Of a DNA stretch of 64,000 bases, positions 10,668 to 21,457 are shown in pieces. Each line of letters begins with the position of its first letter. The stretch's first letter is position 1. The stretch comes from Bos javanicus. Taxonomy: Eukaryota; Chordata; Mammalia; Artiodactyla; Bovidae. The stretch is taken from assembly GCF_032452875.1 (NCBI RefSeq), contig NC_083870.1, positions 2,356,001-2,420,000 of the forward strand, in the 5' to 3' direction. The translations under genes and the position numbers were made by a program. The notes beneath the pieces were generated by a model that was not told the origin of the DNA, searched no databases, and saw only the letters and a list, made by a program, of their open reading frames with translations.

Positions 10668-11370
10668 TTCTTCACTCTCCTCCAGTAGCATATCGGGCAC
10701 CTATCCACCTGGGGAGTTCATCTTTCAGTGTCATATATTTCTGCCTTTTCATACTGTTCACTGGGTTCTCAAGGCCAGAAAACTGAAGTAGTTTGACTGT
10801 AGCCATGAAATTAGAAGACACTTGCTCCTTGAAAGAAAAGCTATGACCAACCTAGAGAGCATATTAAAAAAAAAAAAAAAAAAAAACAGAGACATTACTT
10901 TGCCAACAAAAATATGCCTATTCAAAGCTATGGTTTTCCAGTAATCATGTATGGATGTGAGAGTTGGACTATAAAGAAAGTTGAGCACCGAGGAATTCAT
11001 GCTTTTGAACTGTAGTGTTGGAGAAGACTCTTCAGGGTCCCTTGGACTACAAGGAGATCAAACCAGGCAATTCTAAAGGAAATCAGTCCTGAATATTCAT
11101 TGGAAGGACTGATGCTGAAGCTGAAGCTCCAATACTTTGGCCACCTGATGCAAAGAACTGACTCAGTGGAAAAGACCCTGATGCTGGGAAAGATTGAAGG
11201 CAGGAGGAGAAGGGGATGACTGAGGATGAGATGGTTGGATGGCATCACCAGCTCGATGGACATGAGTTTGAGAAAGCTCTGGGAGTTGGTGAAAGACAGG
11301 GAAACCTGGCATGCTTCAGTCCATGGGGTCACAAAGAGTCGGACACGACTGAGCAACTGAATTGAACTGA
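10668..11370 (+). mobile_element. BovB internal-deletion derivative
   Basis: About 125 bp matching the BovB 5' region (ctccagtagcatatcgggca, gttcatctttcagtgtcata) is joined directly at about 10795 to the BovB 3' region (gactgtagccatgaaattag). It then runs through the normal 3' end to attgaactga. All of the EN and most of the RT are absent. An A-run of about 20 interrupts it near 10866. The same junction recurs on the minus strand at 27925. Confidence 0.82.
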
Positions 11371-11825
11371 TGTCTCATTAAATGTTCTTCTGTTCTTCCT
11401 TTCATGACTTCTTTACTGCTGCTGCTGCTGCTAAGTCACTTCAGTCGTGTCCGACTCTGTGCAACCCCATAGATGGCAGCCCACCAGGCCCCGCCGTACC
11501 TGGGATTCCCCAGGCAAGAACACTGGAATGGGTTGCCATTTCCTTCTCCAGTTCATGAAAGTGAAAAGTCAAAGTGAAGTCACTCAGTCGTATCAGACTT
11601 GTAGCGACCCCAAAGATTGCAGCCTACCAGGCTCCTCCATCCATGGGATTTTCCAGGCAAGAGTACTGGAGTGGGTTGCCATTGCCTTCTCCAGATTTCT
11701 TTACTAGTAAGTGGGTATTTTCTAATACACATTTTAAATCCTTTTGATTAATTATATTTTTGAGTTATTTTATTAACAGGTTTGTAATTAAAAAAAAATG
11801 CTTATTAGAAGCTACTTCAGGTTTT
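11371..11825 (-). mobile_element. Older L1, last segments around a SINE
   Basis: 11371-11417 and 11697-11825 are diverged antisense L1 (gggtattttctaatacacat, tttttgagttattttattaa) split by the Bov-A2 at 11418. Confidence 0.5.
11418..11696 (-). mobile_element. Bov-A2 SINE dimer
   Basis: Antisense dimer headed by gctgctgctgctgctaagtc. It is flanked by a perfect 9-bp duplication ttctttact at 11409-11417 and 11697-11705. Confidence 0.93.
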
Positions 11826-12553
11826 GTTGTTGTTCAGTCACATAGTTGTGTCTGACTCTTTAGGATCCCATGGACTGCAGCACAGCAGGCCTCCCTGTCC
11901 CTTACCATCTCCCGAAGTTTGCCCAAGTTACATCGATGATACCATCCAGCCATCTCATCCTCTGACGCCCTCTTCTCCTGCCTTCAATCTTCGACAGCAT
12001 CAGGGACTTATCCAATGAGTCGGCTGTTCTCATCAGGCGACCAAAATACTGGAGCTTCAACTTCAGCATCAGTCCTTCCAATGAGTGTTCAGGGTTGATT
12101 TCCCTTAAGACTGGCTGGTTTGATCTCCTTGCTGTCCAAGGGACTCAGGAGTCTTCTCCAGCACCACAGTTCGAAGGCATCAATTCTTTAGCACTCTGCC
12201 TTCTTTATGGCATATATGACCACTAGGAGGACTACAGCCTTGACTGTACAGACCTCTGTTGGCAGAGTAATGTCTCTGCTTTTCAACACACTGTATAGGT
12301 TTATCACAACTTACCTGCCAAGTAGTAATCGACTTTTGATTTCATGGCTGCAGTCACCATCCACAGTGATTTTAGAGCCCAAGAAGAGGAAATCCATCAC
12401 TGTTTCCACCTGTTCCCCTTCTGTTTGCCACAAAGTAACAGGACCAGATGCAGTGATCCTAGTTATTTTAATATTTAGTTTTAAGCAGGCTCTTTCACTC
12501 CTTCACCCTCACCAAGAGGTTCTTTAGTTCCTCTTCACTTTCTGCCATTAGAT
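11824..12553 (-). mobile_element. BovB LINE 3' end, older copy
   Basis: Antisense BovB from the tail (ttgttgttgttcagtcacat) to the RT C-terminal block ttctgccatta, where another BovB interrupts it. It is clearly more diverged than the following copy. Confidence 0.88.
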
Positions 12554-12555
12554 TT

Positions 12556-14414
12556 GTTCAGTTCAGTCACTCAGTCGTGTCCAACTCTTAGCAACCCCAT
12601 GGACTACAGCACACCAGGCCTCCCTGTCCATCACCAACTCCAAAGTTTACTCAAACTCATGTCCATTGAGTCGGGGATGCCATCCAATGATATCCTCTGT
12701 CGTCCCCTTCTCCTCCTGCCTTCAATCTTTCCCAGCATCAGGGTCTTCTCAAATCAGTCAGTTCTTCTCATCAGGTGGCCAAAATATTGGAGTTTCAGTT
12801 TCAGCATCAGTCCTTTCAATAAATATTCAGGGCTGATTTCCCTTAGGATGATCTGGTTGGATCCCCTTGCAGTCCAAAGGACTTTCCTTTGGCGCTCAGC
12901 TTTCTTTATAGTCCAACTCTCACATCCATACATGACCAGTGGAAAAACCATAGCTTTCTACTAGATGGACCTTTGTTGGCAAAATAATGTTTCTGCTTTT
13001 TAAAATGCTGTCTAGGTTGGTCATAACTTTTCTTCCAAGGAGTAAGCTTCTTAATTTCATGGCTGCAATCACCATCTGCAGTGATTTTGGAGCACCCAAA
13101 TATAAAGTCTGCCACTTGTTTTCACTGTTTTCCCCATCTATTTCCCATGAAGTGATGGGACCAGATGCCATGATCTTAGTTTTCTGAATGTTGAGCTTTA
13201 AGCCAACTTTTTCACTCTCCTCTTTCACTCTCAAGAGGCTCTTTAGTTCTTCTTCACTTTCTGCCATAAGGGTGGTGTCATCTGCATATCTGAGGTTATT
13301 GATATTTCTCCCAGAAATCTTGATTCCAGCTTCTTCATCCAGCCCAGCATTTCTCATGTTGTACTCAGCATATAAGTTAAATAAGCAGGGTGACAATATA
13401 TAGCCTTGACAACTCCTTTCCCAATTTTGAACCAGTTCATTGTTCCATGTATAGTTCTAACTGTTGCTTCTTGACCTGCATACAGATTACTCAGGAGGCA
13501 GATAAGGTTGTATGGTATTCTCAATTCTTTAAGAATTTTCCACAGTTTGTTGTGATCCACACAGTCAAAGGCTTTGGTGTAGTCAATAAAGCAGAAGTAG
13601 ATATTTTTCTGGAACCTCTTGCTTTTTCGATGTGGATATTGGCAATTTGATCTCCGGTTTCTCTGCCTTTTCTAAATCCACCTTGAACATCTGGAATTTC
13701 ATGGTTCATGTAGTGTTGAAGCCTGGCTTGGAGAATTTTCAGCATTACTTTGCTAGCATGTGAAATAAGCCCAATTATGCAGTAGTTTGAACATTCTTTG
13801 GCATTGCCTTTCTTTGGGATTGGAATGAAAACTGACCTTTTCCAGTCCTGTGGCCTCTGTGGAGTTTTCCATATTTGCTGGCACATTGAGTGCAGCACTT
13901 TCACAGCATCATCTTTCAGGATTTGAAATAGCTCAACTGGAATTCCATCACCTCCACTAGCTTTGTTCATAGTGATCCTTCCTAAGGCCCACTTGAGTTC
14001 CCATTCCAGGATGTCTTGCTTTAGGTGACTGATCACACCATCGTGGTTATCTGGGTCATGAAGATCTTTCTTGTATTTTCTTCTGTGTAGTATTGACACC
14101 TCTTCTTAATATCTTATGCTTCTTTTAGGTCCAACACTTGATGTCCTTTATTGTGCCCATCTTTGCATGAAATATTTCCTTGGTATCTCCAGTTTTCTTG
14201 AGGAGATCTCTAGTCTTTCCCATTCTATTGTTTTCCTCTATTTATTTGCATTGATCACTGAGGAAGGCTTTCTTATCTCTCTTTGCCTTCGAACTCTGCA
14301 TTCAAGTGAGTATATCTTTCCTTTTCTCCTTTACCTTTAGCTTCTCTTCTTTTCTCAGCTATTTGTAAAGCCTCCTCACAAAACCATTTTGCCTTTTTGC
14401 ATTTCTTTTTCTTA
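12556..14414 (-). mobile_element. BovB LINE, minus strand, long copy
   Basis: It runs from the tail (ttcagttcagtcactcagtc) at 12556 through 3' UTR and RT (SPCLFNLYAEYNMRNAGLDE, RYADDTTLMAESEEELK at 13396-12920; WKRSVFIPIPKKGNAKECSN, GFRKGRETGDQIANI at 14099-13521) and into the EN-RT linker near 14410. The RT active-site YADD is intact, but the frame is broken several times. It is inserted into the BovB at 11824. Its 5' end is cut where ERV copy 1 integrates. Confidence 0.92.
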
Positions 14415-14420
14415 GAGATG

Positions 14421-14998
14421 TGTCAGGGGAAGTTCAACTTTAAGGAATCCAGTATGTTGCATTTTCTTTGTGTGCCATTTCTCAAGGACTCTCTGTTCCT
14501 TATCAGTTCCTATTCCAGGAATGAATAGAGCTGCATGTAGTTCTCAGGACTGAGATCATGGGAAAGGGCATCTGCTTAGATTCCTTTCAGTAACTCCCTT
14601 CAGTGACTCTCTTCAGCAACCTTGTATGTATTAGACTATCTATTGTGTTGCAACTTGTGGAATTTCATTCTTTGTAATGGCTGAGTAATCATTTTACTGA
14701 AGATATGTAAACATGCATTTCTGCTAATAAAATACCCTTGCTCCACTAGAGACTTGGGTCCCCCGCACCCTTCTTTCTGTCTTCATTCTCTTCGGAACAT
14801 GGAAGTTTACCAAGCTCACTTTCTTGCCCGGGCTTTCAAGACCTCCTTGAGAGGATGCCCTGTGCCTTCGTGAGTGGTACAAGTCCTGTGCATGGGCTTT
14901 ATTGGTTTTCTATGTAACTTGAGAGATACTGCTCTCTCCCTCTATCTTTCTTTTCATCAACTCCGGTCCCCAGGTCCTGGTCTGTAAAGACCACAACA
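14421..14998 (+). promoter_or_regulatory. ERV copy 1 5' LTR
   Basis: It starts TGTCAGGGGAAG and ends accacaaca (TG...CA). A TATA-like tatgtaaac lies near 14707 and a polyadenylation signal aataaa near 14728, then CT-rich U5. The same family is at 25098 and 56593. It is flanked on the left by BovB. Confidence 0.9.
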
Positions 14999-15000
14999 AG

Positions 15001-15018
15001 TGGCGCCCAAACAGGGAC
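15001..15018 (+). other. Primer-binding site, tRNA-Lys type
   Basis: tggcgcccaaacagggac begins two bases after the LTR. It differs from the canonical tRNA-Lys complement at one CpG-type position. This supports the class II (ERV-K-like) assignment. Confidence 0.92.
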
Positions 15019-15067
15019 CTGGCATTCACAGCATTCAGGATGGAGTGACTGGGACCTACTGAGGTTG

Positions 15068-15073
15068 GTAAGT
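15068..15073 (+). promoter_or_regulatory. Candidate 5' splice donor of ERV copy 1
   Basis: GTAAGT in the context ttg|gtaagtctgg lies in the leader just before gag, where betaretroviral donors for env mRNA are found. Copy 2 has a degenerate gttaag at the same place. Use is not proven. Confidence 0.5.
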
Positions 15074-15081
15074 CTGGGGTT

Positions 15082-16643
15082 ATCGGACAAATGGCTGGAA
15101 AGCCCCACCATTTTTTTTACTTTACTTCATCATTTATTTAAAGTTCAAGGACTTTCAGTTTCATGTCAACGCATAGAGGCATGCCTTCAAACAGTGGTTG
15201 AACATAATCCCTGGTTCCCTGATGAGGGCAGTTTTGATTTAGAAATTTAGAACTGGGCAAAGAGAATGTTAAACAAGCCACTAGATGGGGAAAAAATACC
15301 CCAATAGATTTCTGGCTCCTATGGGCCCTAATTAAAGCTATGATTTTGCCATTTCAAAGTATTTCCAGCCCTCCTGATATTCAACAACAGGTAGAACATT
15401 TATTACATGAATATGAATTTGATGATGAAACTTTTCAAAAAGCCCAAATAGAACAACATAAAATATTTCAGAATTTTCCTACTAGCCCTGCTCCAGCTGC
15501 TCCAAGTGCTCCTCTTCTTGTGTCTCTTGCAACAGGCACAAAACTGAAAGTCCCTTCAATACAAGAACAAAATGACTCTAACGATGACTCTTCTGAGTCT
15601 CTCTATGTCACTAAAGCTGATAATGCTTTTTTGGATAACAAAGATAAGCCTTTAGCATGTACTCATATTTATGAGAAAAGAATATCTACTCATTCTCCTT
15701 CACAACAGAGGCTCTCTGAATTGCTGGCTTTGCAGTCTCAAGTCTCTGGGGCTGATGGTTTTCCACTTTTCCAGTATTAAGAAATGTTAATGCCCAAAGG
15801 CAAATAATACCTCAATATGAAGGCATTGATTTCTCTTACATGCAACAAATGAAAAAAGCTATAACTATGTATGGCCCTCCTTCATCTTTTACTAAAGAAC
15901 TTCTAAATGCTATGGCATCTTCTATTGGGACTTTTATCCCTTATGATTGGTGAATTTTCATAAAAGCTCTCCTTAAACCAGGAGAATATCTTCAATGGAC
16001 TATGCGGTTTCAAGATGTGGCTCGGGATCATGCCAATTTTAATGCTCGAGATGGTGCTCCCCAGAACCAAATTACTTTTGAACTGTTAACTGGTACAGGA
16101 CAATTTGAAGCGATAGAAGCTCAAATACAATGCCCTTCTTTGTTGCATATACAATTGAAAGAAGCTGCCCTTGAAGCCTGGGATCAAATTACTCCTCAAG
16201 GAGAACCTAAAGGTAGTTACATTAAGATATTACAAGGACCTAATGAAACCTATGCTGATTTCCTAGCTAGACTAGAAACTGCTATTTCCTGTAATGTAAT
16301 TGGTGAAGAAGCCAGATTACAACTAGGAAATCTGCTTGCATATGAAAATGCAAATCAGGAATGTCAAAGTTCTATCATCCCAATACATGAGACTGGGACT
16401 GTTACTGATTATTTGAAGGCTTGCCACAATTTAGGGTCTGAGACACAGAAAATGCAAATGCTAGCTGAAACAATGGCTGCTGCTTTTAAAAAGGGAAATG
16501 AAGGATGTTTTACATATGGGGATAAGACCCACTTTAAAAAGGATTGCCCTAAGAAATATACAGAGAAAATTAAAGCTAACAAAAATTTTCCAAAACTCTT
16601 CGCTCGCTGCCATAAAAGGATGCATTGGGCCAAAGACTGTTGA
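15082..16643 (+). pseudogene. gag: ERV copy 1 gag (matrix, capsid, nucleocapsid), broken
   Basis: Gag forms the virion core. The expected start is at 15082-15090, where codons 2-3 read Gly-Gln but the first is ATC instead of ATG. An 8-T run at about 15108 shifts the frame. Matrix shows HNPWFPDEGSFD (about 15210), followed by a stop at 15250, and continues at 15340-15780. Capsid runs 15780-16450 with one stop near 15950 and the major homology region QGPNETYADFLARLETAI near 16230-16290. Nucleocapsid has two zinc knuckles, each lacking one cysteine: CFTYGDKTHFKKDC (second Cys is Tyr) and ARCHKRMHWAKDC (first Cys gone). A stop follows at 16641. Confidence 0.9.
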
Positions 16644-17102
16644 TCTAAATATGATGTTGAGGGAAAACTTATTTCAGGAAACTTCAAACAGGGGAATCCC
16701 CAGGTCCCCTTCAACAAAAACCAGAGGCAAATGCCATCTTTTCCCTCAAACCCTCAACATCTGGCAGTACTGCCATTGATATATCAGCCCTAAATGATTT
16801 TCTCCTTTTCTTTCAAGCAATCCCTTCTAGAATACCTACTGGACTTTTTGGACTCCTACCTCTACAAACCTTCGGCATTTCACTTGGCTGATCTAGCTTG
16901 ACTTCTAAGGGAATTACTGTTCACCCTGGAATAATTAATTCAGATTATAAGGGAGAAATTCAAGTTATGATGTCATCTCAGATACTATGGCAATTTAAAA
17001 AGGGGGAAAAATTGCCCAATTACTTCTTTTACCTTACATTTCTATTAATTCCTCTAATGATATACAGACAGATGGATAGGAAACACAGATCAAAAACAAT
17101 CC
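16644..17102 (+). pseudogene. ERV copy 1 dUTPase domain, broken
   Basis: Betaretroviral pro encodes a dUTPase ahead of the protease, which limits uracil in viral DNA. Motif III is readable at about 16905-16970 (GITVHPGIINSDYKGEIQVM), followed by WQFKKGEK. The residue aligned with the motif Asp is Asn here; copy 2 has Asp at that place. Several stops and frame changes precede it. Its position between nucleocapsid and protease fits the family order. Confidence 0.82.
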
Positions 17103-17447
17103 TTATGGACATCATTGGTATCTGAATATGCCCAACCAAATATAAATATCAAAATCAATGGTAAAAGTTTTTCTGGTTTCCTTGATACTGGATCTGATAT
17201 CACTATTATTTCCAAACACTTATGGCCCAAATCTTGGCTTATACACAAAATTTCTTGCCAAATTACAGGAGTTACTCAAACAAAAATACAAGGAGTCTAT
17301 CAAAGTATTCAAATTTATCCTTGTGAGGGACCAGAAGGCCAGCCAGCAACATTACAACATTACATAATAGATTTACCCCTTAATCTAATAGGAAGGGATT
17401 TACTTATGCAATGGGAAACTCAGATATACATTCCACATTTTTCTTAG
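17103..17447 (+). pseudogene. pro: ERV copy 1 protease, open frame with intact DTG
   Basis: Retroviral aspartic protease, which acts as a dimer to mature the Gag-Pol polyprotein. The frame reads NIKINGKSFSGFLDTGSDIT with the catalytic triad Asp-Thr-Gly at 17184-17192, and ends with the helix block LIGRDLLMQW near 17385-17415. The frame is open from 17115 to the stop at 17447. It is dead in context because the upstream frame needed for expression is broken. Confidence 0.88.
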
Positions 17448-17451
17448 GGGC

Positions 17452-17936
17452 CACTGCTCATTTAACAAACAACAATTATTAAAATAACTTGGAAGTATGA
17501 CAAACCTATTTGGACAGAGCAGTGGCCCCTTACAAAAGAGAAATTACAGGCTGCTAAAGAACTTATAGATACACAATTGGAATTAAAACATATTGAGGAA
17601 TATTATTCCCCTTGGAACTCTCCCATTTTTGTTATAAAAAAGAAACCTGGAAAAAGACATCTCTTAACAGACCTTAGAAAAGTTAATGCATCTATGAGTC
17701 CTATGGGTACATTGCAACCAGTCATCCCGACGCCTACCATTATTCCTCAAAACTGGCATATTATTATTATAGATTTACAGGATTGCTTTTTTAATATACC
17801 TTTACATCCTCTAGACTGAAAGAGATTTGCTTTCTCTCTTCCTTATCCTAATCACACCGGGCCTCATAAGCAATACCAGTGGACTGTACTGCCTCAAGGA
17901 ATGATGAATTCTCCCACTATGAGTCAATATTATGTA
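17452..17936 (+). pseudogene. pol: ERV copy 1 reverse transcriptase, N-terminal part
   Basis: RT fingers and palm start: WPLTKEKLQAAKELI, YSPWNSPIFVIKKKPGKRHL, LLTDLRKVNASM, motif A IIIIDLQDCFFNIPLHP (Asp present), and the motif B block VLPQGMMNSPTMSQYYVA at about 17888-17938. A stop replaces a codon after the motif A region (17819). The BovB at 17937 removes everything after this, including the YMDD active site. Confidence 0.9.
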
Positions 17937-19120
17937 GCAGAGGAACCAGAGACCAAATTGCAAACATCTACTGGATCATCAATAAAGCAAGAGAGTTCCA
18001 GAAAAACTTCGATTTCTGCTTTCTTGACTATGCCAAAGCCTTTGACTGTGTGGATCACAATAAACTGTGGAAAATTCTGAAAGAGATGGAAATACCAGAC
18101 CACCTGACGTGCCGCTTGAGTAATTTGTATGCAGGTCAGGAAACAACAGTAAGAACTGGACATGGAACAAGAGTCTGGCTACAAATAGGAAAAGGAATAC
18201 ATCAAGGCTGTATATTGTCATCCTGCTTATTTAACTTATATGCAGAGTACATCATGAGAAAAGCTGGGCTGGAAGAAGCACAAGCTGGAATCAAGATTGC
18301 TGGGAGAAATATCAATAACCTCAGATATGCAGAGGACACCACCCTTGTGGCAGAAAGTGAAGAGGAACTAAAAAGCGTCTTGATGAAGGTGAAAGAGGAG
18401 AGGGAAAAAGTTGGCTTAAAGCTCAACATTCAGAAAACGAAGATCATGGCATCTGGTCCCATCACTTGATGGGAAATAGATGGGGAAACAGTAGAAACAG
18501 TGTCAGACTATATCTTTTTGGGCTCCAAAATCACTGCAGATGGTGACTGCAGCCATGAAATTAAAAGACGCTTACTCCTCGGAAGAAAAGTTATGACCAA
18601 CCTAGATAGCATATTGAAAAGCAGAGACATTACTTTGCCAACAAAGGTCTGTCTAGTCAAGGCTATGGTTTTTCCAGTGGTCATGTATGGATGTGAGAGT
18701 TGGACTGTGAAGAAAGCTGAGTGCCGAAGAATTGATGCCTTTGAACTGTGGTGTTGGAGAAGACTCTTGAGAGTCTCTTGGACTGCAAGGAGATCCAACC
18801 AGTCCATTCTGAAGGAGATCAGCCCTGGGATTTCTTTAGAAGAAATGATGCTAAAGCTGAAACTCAAGTACTTTGGCCACCTCATGTCAGCTCAGTGAAG
18901 AGCTGACTCATTGGAAAAGACTCTGATGCTGGGAGGGATTGGGGGCAGGAGGAGAAGTGGACGACAGAGGATGAGATGGTTGGATGGCATCACTGACTTG
19001 ATGGACGTGAGTCTGGGTGAACTCCGGGAGTTGGTGATGGACAGGGAGGCCTGGCATGCTACTATTCATGGGGTCGCAAAGAGTCAGACATGACTGAGCA
19101 ACTGAACTGAACTGAACTGA
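17937..19120 (+). mobile_element. BovB LINE inserted in ERV copy 1 RT, with loss of ERV sequence
   Basis: 5'-truncated BovB from the RT domain (gcagaggaaccagagaccaa) through YAEYIMRKAGLEEAQAGIK, to 3' UTR and an actgaactgaactga tail. One RT motif reads RYAEDTTLVAES, so the usual YADD is YAED. The 5' edge shares gcagagg-like microhomology with ERV sequence. By comparison with copy 2 (62611-62963), about 350 bp of ERV is missing at the insertion, so there is no duplication. Confidence 0.92.
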
Positions 19121-19960
19121 CTTGAAAGGAGATTTAAATAGCCCTCGTTCATTTTCACTAGTGGCACGAGAAGAATTGCAAAAGCAATTTTTTACATGTA
19201 TTAGGCTTGATTTACCTCTAGAATTATTTATTCTCCCCTCTCTTCATTCCCCCACAGGACTTCTTGCCCAACTAGAACACCCAGTAGAATGGACCTATAC
19301 CCATTTTAGAGGGATACAAAATCACTTATATCCTTTCTTGATTTAATCACTCTTATCGTTATCAATGGAAGAAATAGAACTAGGATGTTAATTGGCTCTG
19401 ATCCTCATAAAATTGTAATACCTATTAATAAAGCTCAATTCTAGAATGTATTACACAATTCTACTGATTTCCAAATAGCTTTTCTGGAATATTTTGGAGA
19501 AATTTCATTTAATTATCCTTCTAACAAGTTCTGGAATTTCTTCAAAAATACTGAATTTATTATCTCCCACATCATCAGCTCACAGCCTATACCTCAAGCT
19601 GATGTTTTCTATATAGATGGGATTAAAAACCCTAGAGCCTCATTCTGGTCTCTCGAAGAATATAAGATCTTTTATACTAAATTTCATTTTGCTCAACAAA
19701 ACTAATTATATGCTTTTATTCAAGTTATTTACTTACATCCTTACCCCATTAATGTAGTCTCTGATTCCTTATATTGTTTTTGTATTAAAAAATATAGAAA
19801 CCTCCACTATAAACTCCAGTCAACCTGTTATTCAACAGCTTTTTTTCAAACTACAATCTATTATTAGAAACCACACTTCTCCCATTTATATTACAATATT
19901 CGAGCACATTCCTGCCTTCCCGGCCCTATGACTCTTGGTAATGAACAAGCTGATAAACTT
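19121..19960 (+). pseudogene. pol: ERV copy 1 RT connection and RNase H, broken
   Basis: It resumes after the BovB with the RT thumb/connection (RLDLPLELFILPSLHSPTGL, EHPVEWTYTHFRG at 19200-19320), then RNase H with PQADVFYIDG (first catalytic Asp, about 19602-19620), VVSDSLYC (about 19756) and GNEQADKLV (about 19938). At least six stops or shifts interrupt it. RNase H normally degrades the RNA strand during reverse transcription. Confidence 0.87.
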
Positions 19961-20920
19961 GTTTATTTTGCTACCCCTGAAGAACAATATGCTTTATTAC
20001 ACAATAATGCTGGCTCCTTACACCAAATATAGAAAATTCTATACCACCAAGCTAAAGAAATCATTAATAATTGCTCTACTTGTAAACCCTTACACCTTTG
20101 ACCCGTTGCACAAGGTATCAATCCTCGAGGATTACAACCCAATGAATTATGGCAAATGGATGTAAATCATTGCCCTGAACTTTCTCCATCTTCTTTCTTA
20201 CATGTCTGTATCGACACAAATTCTTGTTTTACCTAGGCCACACCTCTTCGAGGTGTAGCTACACAACATGTTATAACTTATATTAACTAGTTTTGCTATA
20301 ATGGGAACTCTTAGTTCTATAAAAACAGACAATAACCCTGCCTATATTTCTAGGCACTTCAAACAATTTTTACAATCATTTTCTGTTAAACATATTACAG
20401 GTATTCCTTATAATCCACAGGCACATCACACACTGAAACCACAAATAAAAAAATTTAAAAAGGGGGAATACACAGGAACACTACTATCTTCCTTATCTAA
20501 AGCAGACTGCTAGATTCCAACATAAGCTACTATCTAAACCTATAACTATTGTTAATACAGCTTTATTTGTTTTAAATTTTTTAAACTTACCACAAGGAGA
20601 TACTTTAGTAAGAGCAGAAAAATATTTCCAGGGATCACAGGATGCCTCTCTTCCTTTGCCCATTTGGTATCAAAACGGGTTAATCAAACAATGGGAGTCT
20701 GGGAAATTAATCTTACAGGGAAAGGGGTATGCTTGTATTTCTCCAGATAGACCCAATGAACTTACTTGGCTTCCTCTTCAGAAGATCCAACCCAAGGGGG
20801 CCTGCAGCATTCAAAATAGAGATGAAACAAAACAACCCCCAAGAGAAAGAAATTCCAATACAAACCATGGCAGTTCTAAACATCTCCAAGAAGCACCACC
20901 CTCGACATCATCAACCTCAT
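19961..20920 (+). pseudogene. pol: ERV copy 1 integrase, broken
   Basis: Zinc-binding region LLHNNAGSLHQI ... INNCSTCKPLH (about 19994-20095). The catalytic core has its first Asp in LWQMDVNH (codon 20159-20161) and its second in IKTDNNPAY (codon 20328-20330). The expected third residue (Glu, 35 residues on) falls in a small deletion: GIPYNPQ at about 20400-20420 runs directly into AHHTLKPQIKK. The C-terminal domain is readable at 20656-20780 (KLILQGKGYACISPDRPNEL, TWLPLQKI). Integrase inserts viral DNA into the host genome. Stops in the core make it inactive. Confidence 0.87.
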
Positions 20921-21457
20921 GAACTCCCTAGTTGGGGACAGATAAAAACCTTTATTATTCAAGCTGAAAACCTGGTTTCTCAAGAGGGAATGCCTTGGAA
21001 TCCAGAAAATATTTTTGTTGCTATGCTTGCTTTGCTTCCTTTTGCTTCCCCTGCTCAAGCTGAGTTGATGAATCATACTTACTGGGCTTATATACACAAC
21101 CCCCCTTCACTATATGTTGTAGAACAGACAAAAAGAAGACCAATCGTATCCACCAATGACTCAATACATATGCCTCCTCCTTGGAGTTTGGAGGGGCCCT
21201 CACACCCAGAGTAAGAAGGGAGACTAATTAATATTTCTCTAGGTTATGAAATCCTTCCTTTATGCATGGGCCCAACAGAATTATGCATAAACATTAGCCA
21301 ACAAACTTGGGCTTTCATCCTGCCTCCAGAAAAGGACTTTTGGACATTACTGAAATTATTTACTGACCTTTCTTTTTATGAGAATCATGTCAACACTACT
21401 GAAACTCTAGGGAAAGGAAAAAAAACATTAGGCAAAGGGTTTACTTATAAGAACTTT
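20867..21457 (+). pseudogene. env: ERV copy 1 env, signal peptide and surface-subunit N-terminus
   Basis: Env is the virion surface glycoprotein. A start Met at 20867 overlaps the end of the integrase frame, as in betaretroviruses. A long basic/His-rich leader precedes a hydrophobic signal core (NIFVAMLALLPFASPAQA, about 20996-21060), then ELMNHTYWAYIHNPPS. A stop occurs at 21212. The frame continues in pieces to about 21446 (LCINISQQTWAF has an Asn-glycosylation sequon). The BovB at 21458 splits it. Confidence 0.85.

Noticed and set aside
18508..18885. Long antisense frames of the MRWPKYxSFSFSI type, recurring at 23069, 27299, 30626, 38630, 50375 and elsewhere
   Set aside because: The same frame appears antisense to every BovB 3' region; it is a shadow of element sequence, not a conserved gene.
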